Positions 23,541 to 35,500 of a stretch of 64,000 nt of DNA are shown here, in pieces. Both the position numbers and the translations under genes were made by a program. This DNA comes from Elymus sibiricus. Its lineage: Eukaryota > Streptophyta > Magnoliopsida > Poales > Poaceae. Below the pieces are notes generated by a model. That model saw only the letters and a program-made list of their open reading frames with translations. It was not told the origin of the DNA and ran no database searches. The DNA lies in contig CM077666.1 of NCBI GenBank assembly GCA_039707655.1, forward strand, positions 282,275,166 through 282,339,165, read 5' to 3'. Each line of letters starts with the position of its first letter. Position 1 is the stretch's first letter.

Positions 23541-25217
23541 AAGGAAGGGGCAGAGGAAAGCAAAAGCGGGGCGCACCGGTGGACCAGACCACCAAAGCTG
23601 CACGAGATGCAGAGGCCCCCCAGGACCGTGACGAAGGAGGCAGCCAGCGACCCACTTTTGACCACAGGGACACCGGTGGTCGCTGATAGCTCGGGATCGG
23701 GCAAGGCACCAGTTGGCAACCAGCCATTGGTGGGGAACACATTGGAGCCATCCCCAGATTCAAACCAGGCAGAAAACTGCGCAGCCAAGGCTGGTCGCGC
23801 GAGCCCCACGCCTGGCTCGTCTGATCCGATGGACTGTCGGGACCTGGCTGTTCTGAGCATGGTGCCAGACTCGCAGCCAGCCAGACCGCTCATCCTATCG
23901 GGGCAAAGCAATGCCCCAGGGACGCCAGCAACTTCAGCGGGGCCATCCGAACCAGACCAACCCACTGGGTCCGACGAAGACGCTGATGAGCGTGGGGTAG
24001 GGCACTCAGCATCCGAGGCTAACCCCACTGCCAGCGTGACCGAGTCCTCCCCTGTCGCCTGTGCAACTGAACCCCACACCCCGGTCAGAATCCTGCAGCG
24101 GCTTGAAACCCAGCCCACGCCCCACCAGCCGAATGGGCCACCTGTGGACTCACCTCCCAGGCCAACAGCAACCAGCGCGCAACAAGGCCACTGCCAATCT
24201 GCATCCGGAAGATTCGCCTCACCGCCGATCACGCTCCGTCGAAGCCGAGCCCGTGCTGCCACCCCACACAGCTGGACTCTGGGCGAGTTCCTCACCGCTG
24301 CCACGAAGCACATCAACGCAGCCCTTCCCACCCCGGGGAGAAAACCTCGACGGCCGCTGAACTTCACCCCGCGACGTGGCCGCTCAGCCACAACTGCCGC
24401 TCCCCAACCGGTGGCGCCACCCACGGCCGAGAGAAGGGCGCAGGTCCAGCTTTTGTGCACTCTTGGGATCGTTGGGACGAACCAGAGGATCACCTCCGTC
24501 GAGATGAAGGCGTACGACGACCTATTTGCTGCACCCATCCCGCTCACGGTGATCAAGGCCATCGCAGCATTGGTGGACAGGGAGATTCCTGCATGCTTGG
24601 CTACCACAACACAGGGCCCTGCATGCACTGAGGCTGCACGCGTGCCATAGGCCGACCGTGCACCTTCCCGTCGATCATGTGTTCATGGATCACAACCCTA
24701 GGATCGTGGTTTGGAATGTGCGTGGCCTAAACGCACGCGCTCGTCGCACGGCCATTCGCTCGTTGATTGCCACAACCTCCGCCTCCATTGTTTGCTTCCA
24801 AGAAACAAAAATGGCGTTGATTTGTTCGTCGGTTGTGCTTGATACTCTCGGCTCGGAGTTTGACGACTACATGTACCTGCCGGCCCAAGGCACGCGGGGC
24901 GGCATCCTGCTTGCATGGAAGAGCAGGGCCGTGACCATCACGGACCCAATGTTCACCATGAATACCCTCACGGCCAAGGTGACCACGAACATGGCCACGC
25001 CCTGGTGGCTGACAATTGTCTATGGCCCACAGGATGATGCGGACAAAATTGCATTCATGCAAGAGCTACGAGACGTGTGTGGTGACTTCAACCTAATCCT
25101 CCGCGACGAGGACAAGAACAGGGGCAGCCTAAACCGGCGCATGATGGGTAGATTCCGCCGACTCGTCAACGACCTTGCTCTGAAGGAAATATACCTAAAC
25201 GGACGCCGAGGTGCTCC
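23541..25217 (+). pseudogene. LINE ORF1 C-terminus and endonuclease N-terminus
   Basis: From about 23541 to the TAG at 24648 the frame encodes the C-terminal half of the plant LINE ORF1 protein (RPLNFTPRRGRS and ERRAQVQLLCTLGI are family hallmarks). An APE-type endonuclease starts at about 24685 with WNVRGLNARARR and CFQETKM (the catalytic Asn and Glu regions), followed by VYGPQDD and CGDFNLILRDEDKNRG. About ten residues usually found between VYGPQ and CGDFN are missing. The frame leaves LINE sequence after IYLNGRR at about 25210. Frames upstream of 23541 on this strand are antisense to the other LINE segment. Confidence 0.85.
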
Positions 25218-28200
25218 TCTTACTTTGAAGCATTTAGGCGAGGAGTGCAACCTGCATGAGGTTTGCACATTCCCTTCCCTTTTTCTGAATCTGATTTTTT
25301 TTTTCAATTTCCTTGGTTATGTGTATGATTACTTGCTAACCTGTAGCATAGCCTTTTCGATGTTTTCATATAGAATTTTCTTTGGCGTGTGCTTTGATAT
25401 TTTTACAGGCACCCGGATTGTGGAAAGAATAAAAAGTAATTCAATCATTAGGTGTATTGTCCAGATGAGTTCGTCCCGTGCTGAACCCAACGTAGGCCTC
25501 AAGTTTCTCATGTCCTTTACAGTGCATTGTTATTTCTGTAAGGTTCACATGTAATTTGTTCAACTATAGTACTCGAGTGAATGAGACAAGGAATTACTGC
25601 ATCTTATTCCGCGGTGTTCAGCTGCAGGAATTCATATTGTTCTTCTTTTTTTGAAAGTCATAGATTGTTTTGTGCCAGAAACAGGACAAGTAATGCTCTA
25701 ACCTTGGCAGCAAAAATGGTCTAAATTTCATATAGAAGGTTGTGGAATACTTTGCATGTGTTCATTCAAATATATGGAGTTGACCTGTATGTGTTGCTTC
25801 TGTGCACGCTATGTTTGATATGAATTTGTAGGAGAGAAATTCTGTAATGGTAATTTAGTATTATCGATATATACTCTGTTGCTTAGGCCTAGGCATCCTT
25901 TTGGATGCATTTATGGTATCATATGATCCTTGAGTTGCATATGATTGCCCGTTTTGACATAGATATGTGCCATGTAGCGTAGCATTTATAAAGAATGGCT
26001 TGGAAATTGCAGGTAGATGGTTACTGTTGCCCTATAGCTTTAGGAATAAGATACATACGGTGATAGAATCTAGAGATATATACCGTCTATAACTTTTTCT
26101 AGCTTGCCATGATCAGTTCTTTTCAAGTTTGTAGTCTGCTAGAGTTTGAATCTGGTTTTAAGGCATTTCAAAGCTATTTGCCTAAAGAAGCTTCTGATTT
26201 GTCCACAATTATTGAACTGCATAGTTCTGCTTATACTTGATTAGTTCTTCTCTTTTCGAATTTCCTACCAAATTAAGCACTAGCCTTGGTTGACATTTCG
26301 AATTTTATAATATTCAACTGTGCTAAATTCAGTTTAAGTATCAACAACGGTGGTCTGATATTTCAAGGCTTGCAAGGGTTTTGTTCAGCTGCACTGTAAT
26401 TTTCCTTCTGTGATTTGTTTCTCTTCCTTTGCTTCTGCATCAAGTGTACTCTGATATTAATTTTCCCCTTGGAATAACAAATTGGTGGATCGTAGTCCTG
26501 CCCATAGATCTGAAATAGTGCAGTGATTCTAACAAATGGTTATCTAATGTGTTGTTTTCTCAGTTTGTGAGTACCATACCAGAAGTGGTACTCTGGTATT
26601 CAACTACATTTTCAAATTATGATTTTCTTCTCTTTGGAATTGAGTTTTCTCATGTGGTTCATGCTCTGATGGTTCTGTACCTGGGCCTTACCCATGGTTG
26701 TGAGCTACAATGAACCATCATGATACGTCCTTGCGTATTTTTTTTTACTTTCATCGAAACAAGAGCATGAAGGCCTTCAAAATGTATATATTTTATCTCA
26801 ACTGGAACTCGAGCTTCAGACAAGGGCAAACTATGGTTAATATGTTAGAGAAAAAATGGTTCATATCGAGCCTTATCAAGTATGTTTCAGACTACATGTA
26901 TTGGTTTATAAACACATTCATGTATTTGCGACCTTGATAAAGTGAAATACAACTCTGCCCAGATTGAGGTTGTTCGTTACGCGCCTAGGCGAGGTCGGTA
27001 TGTCATTCAGTTTTTGTGGGCAGGTACAAGAGCAGCCCTATTTGAAGTAATGCTTGCTTGCCTTTCAGTATATTTTTGGTTGCATTGTGTTCTTCCAGTT
27101 CATCTGTTTTGCTCTGATTTGAGGCCCTCAAGCCCCTTTTGGTTGGTGAATATTTGTCGCTACTTTTTTCCTTCGTTCAGCTTGTTGTTCTGATTGAAAT
27201 TAGGAAAACTACATAGCTATCAGGATATATTTCATTCAGTAGAACAAACAAGAATTTATCCATTGTGCGATTGTGCCAAGTTGAGCACACTGGCCTCGGC
27301 GGCAAGAGGCCAGTACTATCAGGTTCCTTTCCTTCTTTGCTTTGCTGCTTGCAGGACCCGACAAATAGGAACATAGTAAATTGTGATTGGAAGCTGTAAA
27401 TTGTAGTGTAGGGCAGGTCCAAGTTTTAGCTCTTGAAATTCCCAATGCTTGTCAAGTTACATTTCCCAAAACTTTTCAACTAGTAAAAATATTAAGTCAC
27501 ACCCTCTGTTTAATAAATTTCTTGCAAGCTGGTTTGATTTCTGTTGTCCTGGAATAGGCTAAATCAAGCATGTAAAATTTCTTTTGCAGGGATATTGTGT
27601 TAGGGCTGGTCTAAACTTTAAGAGAATAACTTATTACATTTATGGGATCACCAACTTTCGGCGTTTGCTCGGACTAGGTAGGCAGGACCATTAGCAATTC
27701 TCCTGCTTTGCTTGCAAGATTGGTTTATGAAAATATCATGGTCATTGTACTTTGGTTTGCTGCTAATTTGATTGAATATGTTTCGATGGATCTTTTTAAG
27801 CTTTCATCCTTTACTGTGGTTTCCACTGTGGTTTCTTCTCAAATAACTGATGTATGTCTGCATTCTTAATATTTCTTGCTTCTATTTGTAATCTTTTCTC
27901 TTTTCTCCATGATACACTTGCTTACCATGGTATTGCGTTAATTGTATGTGGCCTGCCATATCCGTGATGTGGTGGCAGGAAGAGGCCAGTGCCACCATTA
28001 CTGTATCCGTGTCAGGCATGGTGGCAGGAAGAGGCATAAATTCAGAGTATTGCTATGATCTTCTCTAGCGTTGCCGGTGTATCCGCAAGGTGTCTCATAA
28101 TATTTGGTCCAAGCTTGCAATTGTTCAGGTGATTTGAACTTCCTTTATCTTGAATCGATTTGAACTCCAGCCAAATTCAAGTGATGAAAGGTCAGTTTTG

Positions 28201-28841
28201 CGCTGGTTCACAAGTTTAGATATCGCCCCTCCAGTATACTTCCTGGTTTGATTAATGGAAAATGCTTTCTGCTCACTTCCCCTTCCTAGATTAGTCTAAC
28301 TGTATAAAAAGAGTAATTCTTTTTCTGTATAATACAATCGATACCATGGAATGGTTTTTATGAATTCTTTAGCTAACACTTGTATTAGAAATCATCTAAT
28401 GTGAGTAATTCGAGGGCTCATGGTCCGATGAACAGGTGAGGCAGAGGTTGCTCAGCTAGCTCATGCATGTGCCGTATCTCTATCATGTGTGCACACAAGT
28501 AGCTCATGATCATGACATCTTCTCAGCTAGCTATCTTTGGTTGGCTCATGTTAGCATGTGTTGTTCTGGCTCGATACCGGCAATAATCCAGTACCTTGGA
28601 GTGTGCATCTTAAAAAAGATGCATATTACTCATCAGCAACCAGCACTTATATTGTCCAAAAAAACACCTACTATTTTATCTATATCTATTGGTGTGATTA
28701 CAGATCTGTGGCACGTTGAATTCTTACTGAGCTTTATGACACTTCCATGTTTAGTTACACCATAACAACAGCTCTGAACTAGCGCTACATATTTTTCAAA
28801 TTACTGTTGTTCTGGGATTAGATAGTAATCCTAATATGCAG
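25218..28841. other. Long intron-like, T-rich region without a recognised gene
   Basis: T-rich sequence with occasional splice-like junctions (for example CATGAG then GTTTGC near 25257, and TTTTTACAG near 25408) and short GC-richer pieces near 26960-27010 and 27960-28060. These look like decayed exons separated by introns, but no product is recognisable. It may be the interior of the Helitron that ends at 31173. Confidence 0.35.
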
Positions 28842-28977
28842 GTGTGCCAGTTTATGAAACTGTGGATCTCAAGGAATGAACGACAGCAAACTGATGATTC
28901 TGCTCAATGGATCTGAGTACGTTCCGATATACGAGGACAAGGGCAACAACTGGGTGCTCATCGGCGACGTGCCGTGA
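28842..28977 (+). pseudogene. Aux/IAA gene fragment (domain III trace and domain IV)
   Basis: After an acceptor (AATATGCAG at 28841) the DNA encodes [11 protein letters not shown], resembling the start of Aux/IAA domain III. One frame over it continues [20 protein letters not shown] then [11 protein letters not shown], matching domain IV (normally ending GDVPWEMF). The Trp codon after GDVP is TGA, so the protein would stop there. Domains III and IV form the PB1 fold through which Aux/IAA repressors bind auxin response factors in the nucleus. The fragment lacks domains I and II and most of III, and is out of frame by one base between the two pieces. Its position upstream of a Helitron 3' end suggests gene capture. 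Confidence 0.8.
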
Positions 28978-30240
28978 AACCAAGTGCTGCATGCTAATTA
29001 TCCTTATACGTAATCCTCTATTCGCGTGGATAGTTCCTATCACGTGAAGTACTGCTCTAAATCTTTGTTAAGCGTCGACCTGATGTTTTATGTAATTTCA
29101 GCACCAAAGGCGATGGAGAAATGCAAGAACATGAACTGATTAGAGGATGTAATAAATGTTATGCAAGAATCAAAATATAACTTTGTTGCTCATCCCTGTA
29201 TCATTTCTCTGTCCTGAGTGTGTATCATTTCTCTGTCCTGCGTGTAAGTCATTTTGGCGTGTGATCTTTTTTCGAGTCAGTTAGTCTCAAGTCTCAGCTT
29301 TTTACATACATACATAAGAAAGAAACCAAGAACATGTCGGATGTACATGTATTTATAACTGTATCATAATTATGTAACCTGAAGAAATGTTTTGTACCAA
29401 ACACTATGTTGTGATCGTATTGGTTAGGTAGACAGACTCTATACATACTGAAGAAATGTGCCCGTCCGACAGTCCTTCATGATCCGTTGCAGTGATAGCT
29501 TTGGGTGCTGTGTGCACCCTTTCATGTAATTGTGTTACCCTGACGAAATTTATAACTATGATCTCACATATCTTATACTGAGTTTATGAGGAAACAACTG
29601 GACTAATGTTAATGATCCAGTGTTGAGAATAAAAAAAGGTGGAAGCACATTGAGTGGCTTTAGTTTTGTTCCCCGACATACAATGTACCTTTACTTTTTG
29701 AGTGAAGCAAAGAATTTGAAAACTTGCAGCTATATAAGTGAAGCAAAGAATTTCGAAACTTACACCTCCTTTTTTTCATGAGTTGAAGCTTGATTGATAG
29801 TTTTTCAACTCTGATGAAGTGGTCAGGATGATCAGGTTTTGCAGATTCTGGAGATCGTTATACCTTCTGTAAAATGCACAGTTATGGATTCAGATAAACT
29901 GGGAGTGGTGCATGCCTTTGTATTGTGTTCCTGAACCTTGCTTTCTCTATGTCAAGTATTTTGTTCTAAGAAACAAACTCTTCTGTTGCACCCACATTGA
30001 CCATATATATTTCTATTTCCATTTTTGAATCGTAATATGTAGTTATCTAAAACTTGTTGGTACAAAAATAAAGGCCTTAATTTGCAAATAGCTCTTGGTT
30101 TCAATCTGGGCCTTGTGGCATGTGGTGGAGAAGGACGTGTGGCACACATTTTTCTCAGCTGTCTTCTCCTCTAATTGGGTCCAGCATCCATGTGCCGGAT
30201 AAGCTAATCTTGGAAGCTTTGGTATATATTTTGATACAAA
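28978..30240. other. No gene seen
   Basis: AT-rich sequence with a short duplicated text (GTATCATTTCTCTGTCCTG, twice, near 29198 and 29221) and AAGTGAAGCAAAGAATTT repeated near 29702 and 29737. No coding frame is supported. Confidence 0.4.
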
Positions 30241-30246
30241 TATTTT

Positions 30247-30556
30247 CTTTTTTTAACAGAGTACAATCGAAGTCGCTCACATACACGAGCATACATTCAT
30301 CCCTATGAACGCATACACGCACACCCTATCTCCATGAGCGTTTTTAAGAGACTGTGCCGACACATCATCTTGAGATTGACGAAGTCGTCACAGACGTCTC
30401 CGTAGTCAACGGGAACGTCTTCTTCCACTGGACGTACATCGCCGGAAGGTCTGTAATAAATCCAGAAAAATGCAAGCACCAATGTCAAGTGTGGAATTTG
30501 AACTCTGGTGGACAGGGGATATCACTGTCCTCCTAACCATCCAATCACAGGTTGGT
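30247..30556 (-). mobile_element. SINE-like retroposon (tRNA-type head), minus strand
   Basis: On the minus strand the segment begins near 30556 with TGGTTAGGAGGAC and, about 40 nt on, AGTTCAAATTCC, which resemble the A and B boxes of a tRNA-derived RNA polymerase III promoter. It ends in an A-rich tail (the T run at 30248-30254 on the plus strand). The body (CCGGCGATGTACGTCCAG and so on) is a text I recall as common in Triticeae. No clear target duplication was found, so the class is inferred. Confidence 0.5.
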
Positions 30557-30949
30557 TTGCATTTCTGTAATGCATGATAGAACATCCAACAACGCAACAA
30601 TATAAGAAAAACCTTTGGCACCATTGCCGTAGGATAAAAAATATCCTCTACCATGCTAACCATCATTTGCAAAGTTATTTGAAAGAATCATATCAATTCA
30701 AATAACAAGGCCATTGTACCAAGATAACCCAAGTGCATTCTTAAGTTAAGCAAAATACTTGCATTTAATTCTTTCTTTGCCATTTGGCACAACAGGAGTT
30801 TGTATGTTTGGATAGCCATATCTTAATAAATTAGGGGTTTGATCTCCAAATATGCTTGAACATAATCAAGTCATGGAAGATGTCGCGTCGCATCTTCGTG
30901 GAATGTAAAGTTGTCTGTCATATACCTACCTTGCGTAATTTGGACAAAT

Positions 30950-31173
30950 ATGTTTTCTTTTAAACTCAGATTTCTCAATGTAGTAACCATATTTTCAACT
31001 AAAAAATGCTTCCTTAACTGGTCTATACATATTATACAAATATGTTTTCCCCCCAAACTCAGGTTCCTTAGCGAGATAAAAATATCGAATATGTCCTTAC
31101 AAAATGAAACTATTTTCATCGAAAACATGTATTTAGCGGGTCTCTGCGCCATTTGACGCAACGGGTCAACTAG
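30950..31173 (+). mobile_element. Helitron 3' terminus (plus strand), second copy of the family
   Basis: Ends TGCGCCATTTGACGCA (hairpin with one mismatched pair), then ACGGGTCAACTAG and T. It shares AAACTCAGATTTCTCA, ATTTTCATCG and TTAGCGGGTCT with the terminus at 22138. The element body lies to the left and may include the Aux/IAA fragment; its 5' TC end is not identified. Confidence 0.7.
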
Positions 31174-31336
31174 TACTACTCAGTAGACAAAGGGTTAATG
31201 GCACCGTCATGAATGATGGACCGAACATGCTTTTATCGCCAAAAGGCGGGGTCGGGGCCCACATGTGTGGTCCCTATCTCTCCTCCCTCCTCCTACTTCC
31301 GCCTCTCCTCTTCCCCGAGTCCGCGGCTGGGTGTTA

Positions 31337-32204
31337 GAGCATCTCCAACAGGCGCGCTATATAAGCGCCGCGCCGCAAATGTCACCATTATACCGCGCGC
31401 GCAATCGCTTTTGGCGCTCCAGCGGGCGCGCAATAAACGCGCGCGCGGCCTAAAGAGTTGGGCGCGCCCGGAGAATCGGCATCGCGCGCTGTTAATTTGG
31501 GGCGCCCGCTTCCGCGCGCCGCACTCGAGCGCTCGCGCCTCGCACGCCTTCCGCCGCGCCACCTTCGCCCGCCCGCGCCGCCGCCGCCGCCGCCGACCCG
31601 ATGGACGCCTCCGCCGTCGACCCCCTCACCCCCTCCTACTCCCACGACCCCTCGGCCGCCGCCGCCGCCGCAAACCCTAGCGCGGGGAGCTTTGGGAGCA
31701 CCTCCGGGCGGCATTGGCGGAATGTCTTCCGGTGTGCCTCATCACACACCTTCGCATGAAGATGCGGCACGCGGCAATGAAGAGGAGGAAGGAACGTCTA
31801 CGAATGAAGATGATGAAACCGATGACGAGCAAGATGAAGATGAAGACGAGGACGAGGCTTGAAAGTTGATGGGCAATTCGTTGGTGTGAACTTTTGTGTC
31901 ATGAACTTGTGGGCATGAATTTGAACTTGTGGGCATGTACTTTTGTGTCATGAACTTGTTTGTGTGATTTGCCATGTCTTTGTTTTGATTTTTGAAATTC
32001 ATTTCGTGTCAAAATTGAAACATATGGCAAGTGCCGGCTGCTCGCGCGCGCTGCATTTTTGGGCGCCTGCTGGAGCGGCTCGCGCGCGCTAAAATTTGCC
32101 GCGGCTGCTGGAGCAAGCGTGCCGCGCCGCGCTAAAACAGGCAAACCGCGCGCTGTAACTGGGTTTTTAGCGCGTCGCGAGTTGGGCGCCTGTTGGAGAT
32201 GCTC
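31337..32204. mobile_element. PIF/Harbinger element, 868 bp deletion derivative
   Basis: Starts GAGCATCTCCAACAGGCGC and ends with its reverse complement, with TTA duplicated at 31334-31336 and 32205-32207. This terminus and the 3-bp TTA target are diagnostic of PIF/Harbinger. The interior is GC-rich near both ends. An ATG at 31601 opens a frame (MDASAVDPLTPSYSHDP then an Ala run) and a second frame ends in an acidic Asp/Glu tail (DDEQDEDEDEDEA) at 31862. Together they look like the start and the end of the element's Myb-like second protein with the middle deleted. No DDE transposase remains. Confidence 0.93.
31601..31862 (+). pseudogene. Remnant of Harbinger ORF with N- and C-terminal pieces joined
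   Basis: The ATG frame at 31601 runs about 52 codons and stops near 31757. The acidic C-terminal tail is in another frame and ends at the TGA at 31860-31862. The junction lies around 31715-31740. Ser/Ala-rich start and acidic end are common in PIF-associated Myb-like proteins; the DNA-binding SANT region is missing. Function is lost. Confidence 0.5.
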
Positions 32205-32207
32205 TTA

Positions 32208-32571
32208 TGCTCGGGCCGAATTCCGACGCTCCGGTGGGATTCTCGGGCAGGCGAGCGGGTATAGCAGCCGCACATTTGATATGTGTATTCGATCTCACAG
32301 CAGGCCAGATATAGGAGCAGTGCATTTGACGTGTGTGTCCGATCCGATGTTGGGCTGGACCGGGCTAAATCTGCCCTGGGGAACACGACCCTGTCCAATC
32401 CGACGTTAGGCTGGACCGGGCTAAATCTGCCCTGGAGAACATGACCCCGAAGGGGTGTTGTCGTCAAGATAAAAAAAAAATCTAAGATATTTATAACTGA
32501 AAGGGAGGATCCAGATCCAGACAGCATCGGCATTCCACATCTCCGCCCACATCACACGGAACCCTAAATCG
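32208..32571 (+). promoter_or_regulatory. Upstream region of the DUF1618-type gene
   Basis: 364 bp between the Harbinger element and the ATG at 32572. It contains two partly repeated texts (GGCTGGACCGGGCTAAATCT near 32354 and 32411) and a leader with GGAACCCTAAATCGATGAG just before the start. No clear TATA box was found; the transcription start is not determined. Confidence 0.4.
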
Positions 32572-35500
32572 ATGAGTTCCTCCCATCCAGCAATGGCCCC
32601 GGCGGCGACCACAAAAAAGAAGGAAAAAGCAATCGCCCCGGCGGCGACCACAAAAGAGAAGAAAAAAGCAATGGCCCCGGCGGCGCAGGAGGATTGGTTC
32701 ATCATGTACGCCATCCCCAAGATGGCGGATGAGATGAGCAAGGAATTCCCCAATGCGTCCTTCACCTTCAACGAGGTTCCGCTCCTTTCCCACCTAACCG
32801 TCGCGAGTAACGTCGCTACGCCCGCCGGAAGCGTCGACTACCCTTACATCGCAGCTACCGACGACTGCGGCCTCCTGCTGCTCTGCGGTTACACCGTTGT
32901 CGGGCTCACCTACTACATCTGCGACCCGTATTTCCGCAGGACGCTGGGCATCCTCCCCCCCGACGTCGGCTTCAACTGCCGCCACTCCGTCGGCCTCATC
33001 CGCAGTCGCCGCGGCAGTTGGTTCATGGTGGCCAAGCTCAACACGGGGCTCTTCAGTACACAGGGCCGCGTCACACTCTCCTGCACGATGGACATGTGCG
33101 AGTGGGTCAACAAGGAGGCCGACTGCAGCCACATCAGGGTGACAAAACCGTGCTGCTGGGATGGCGTCCTCTCCCACGAGGGATTCCTGTGGTGGTTCGA
33201 TCTCTCTTCATGTATACTTGCCTGCAACCCCTTCCTGGATAGACCGCCGGTTTACCAAATCATGTTCCCGCAAGTCGATCACCCGCTGCGCTCAGCGTGG
33301 TTCCCAGTTCAAGGTGACAAATACCGCTGCTTAAAGGTGAGCGAAGGCAGGCTACAGTACGTGCAGATCCATGGCGACCCCCCCCTGGTCAGCATATGGA
33401 CGCTGTCCTCCAACAATCCGCCAGACGCTGGCTGGGACCATAAGCTCGACGTGCACTTGACTGATATCTGGAGCCACCACACCTACAAGTCTAGTAAGCT
33501 TCCGGACATCGTCCCCACGGTGGCGCTCGTCTACCCAATGAATGCCGACAAGGTTTACTTCTTCCTGGGTCAGCACATCTTCTGTGTCAGCCTGAAGACA
33601 AAGGGAGTGAGCCAGTGTCTGAAGTTGAACAATCAGGAGCTGCCGGCACTCTCCTCCCTCATGGTCCATTCCTGGAATTTGCCAGCAGGGACCACAAAAA
33701 TCCATTTGTCTGGTACATCTCGTTCCTATTCTGTCTTAATTTTTTGGGGATTTGCTCGGTTCACAATAACATGCTAAATTGTTTTCAAGTATTGATTTGA
33801 TTGATTACATGGCGCATGTTGTTATTGTTTCTCCTTTGTCTATGAATAAGGAAGCTATAAGTAATGCAACTGTGAATGTCATGGACAGTTTGATCCTGGC
33901 TTAGTTGAACACTGGTGCCATTTAATTAATGCTTGACAACATAAATTTGTTTCTGTTATGCTTTTTTGTTTATCCACAAGCTTGAATGACTATTATTCTA
34001 GATAGATAGATATTTAGATAGACACATAGTTTGGAGTAACGAGATTCTTCGCTAAGGCCACTGTTCAGGATATCGGTAACTGGTACCATATCGGTGGGGG
34101 GCTGATAAGGGATTAATCGGCTAATCGGCCATTTAACTGAATATATCGGTAACCCATTTATTGGTACGTTAACTAGGGCCATATCTATATATCCAAGGCT
34201 ACATAGCAACATGCGTTGTACTGAATGTCTAAATATGCAATCCTAGGCTACATAGCAACAAGGAAGAGTGTTACCTTGATGTTCTAATGATATCTAGATC
34301 TACATAGAAGAGCAGAAACACAGTACCAGTAATTGTACATCACTTTCTAACATCAAAGGAGAGCAGCACAACAACAATAGTACTTGTACATCACATAAGA
34401 GAACAGCACAGCAGCAGCAGCAGTACATCAGCATTTACAGAACACAACATAGGAGAGCAGTGCTTCTGTTCTTGGCATAGGGGAGTAGTTTTGGGCCAAA
34501 ATATACTGCCCAGTTAATCGGCCCAGCCGATAATTCGGCCTGACAACCGATAAATCGGCTTGTCAGACCGATTAACTGGGCTCCCAGTTAATGGGGCCGA
34601 ATAGGCCTTTCTCGTATCGGAGGGTGGCCGAATAGCAGTTAACTGCAGTTAACTGCAGTTAATCGGCCGATATTTGTAACAATGGCTAAGGCATAATGCA
34701 TCATACTTGGCGGAGGCTTGTCTTGTTATGTTGTTATTAGATTGTTCTTGCACAGCTCATAGGCACTCATTATATTCATGTGTCTATTTGCTTGAAATTT
34801 ATTCTATCATGGTAGACATCACACCTTGTTTTAAAGTAAAAAGCCCACCACTCTTCTCTCGCATCCCTCGCATCCCTTGTTCTCTTGCTGGAAACAACGG
34901 AAGCAGCCATTGTTCTTCATATAAGCTTCTACTGGAATCTTGGTGGCCTGTTGCTGCACCAACTTGAACCCGGGATCCCCGCATATATGTATATTAAAAG
35001 TCAACCTTATGTTATTGGCAAGCAAGGAATTGTACATAGTTGACTTTTTATATTACCTAGGAACATGTTTCATGGGTTGCCGGCTTGTGGGGTCCACTGG
35101 AGTCATCTTCCTCTGGGCTACTGGTATTCCTGGCCTTCCGCTGCCACCCCTCATCTTCTCTGCAATATGGCCCTCGGACCCGCTTACCTTAATTATCCGG
35201 AAAGAGAGTTGGAGACAACAAACCTTGGAATTTTTATAGCGAAATTTAAAGGCCTAGCTTCATTCATAAGACTTCAATGCAAACATTACTAACATGCTGG
35301 TACCAGCAATTTGACAGGCACATGTTTTCTTTACTGCACATGCTGTCCCAAACCCCATATGTACCCTAACATTCTTAGACCAACAAAAGTATGAATACAT
35401 TCTATCCTGAAACCTCAAAGCTATTTGAATGCTTCATGTATCTTGATTCATGGAACCAAAAGGAGTATCTCTGTTTCTATTGAACTAATAATACACGCGT

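Larger units (their letters stand above)
22494..25217. mobile_element. Broken, internally inverted LINE (L1-type) fragment
   Basis: Two segments of one LINE lie in opposite orientation. The minus-strand segment 22494-23540 encodes the end of the endonuclease and the start of reverse transcriptase. The plus-strand segment 23541-25217 encodes the C-terminal part of ORF1 and most of the endonuclease. They abut near 23540 and their outer ends are nearly contiguous in the LINE (a similar AACG...CG.CGAG text closes both). The second half of RT and the poly-A tail are missing, and no target duplication was found. A 5' inversion by twin priming, followed by loss of the 3' end, would explain it. Confidence 0.8.

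Noticed and set aside
31213..31680. 155-codon Arg-rich frame
   Set aside because: It crosses the Harbinger boundary at 31337 and is a reading of its GC-rich terminal zone.
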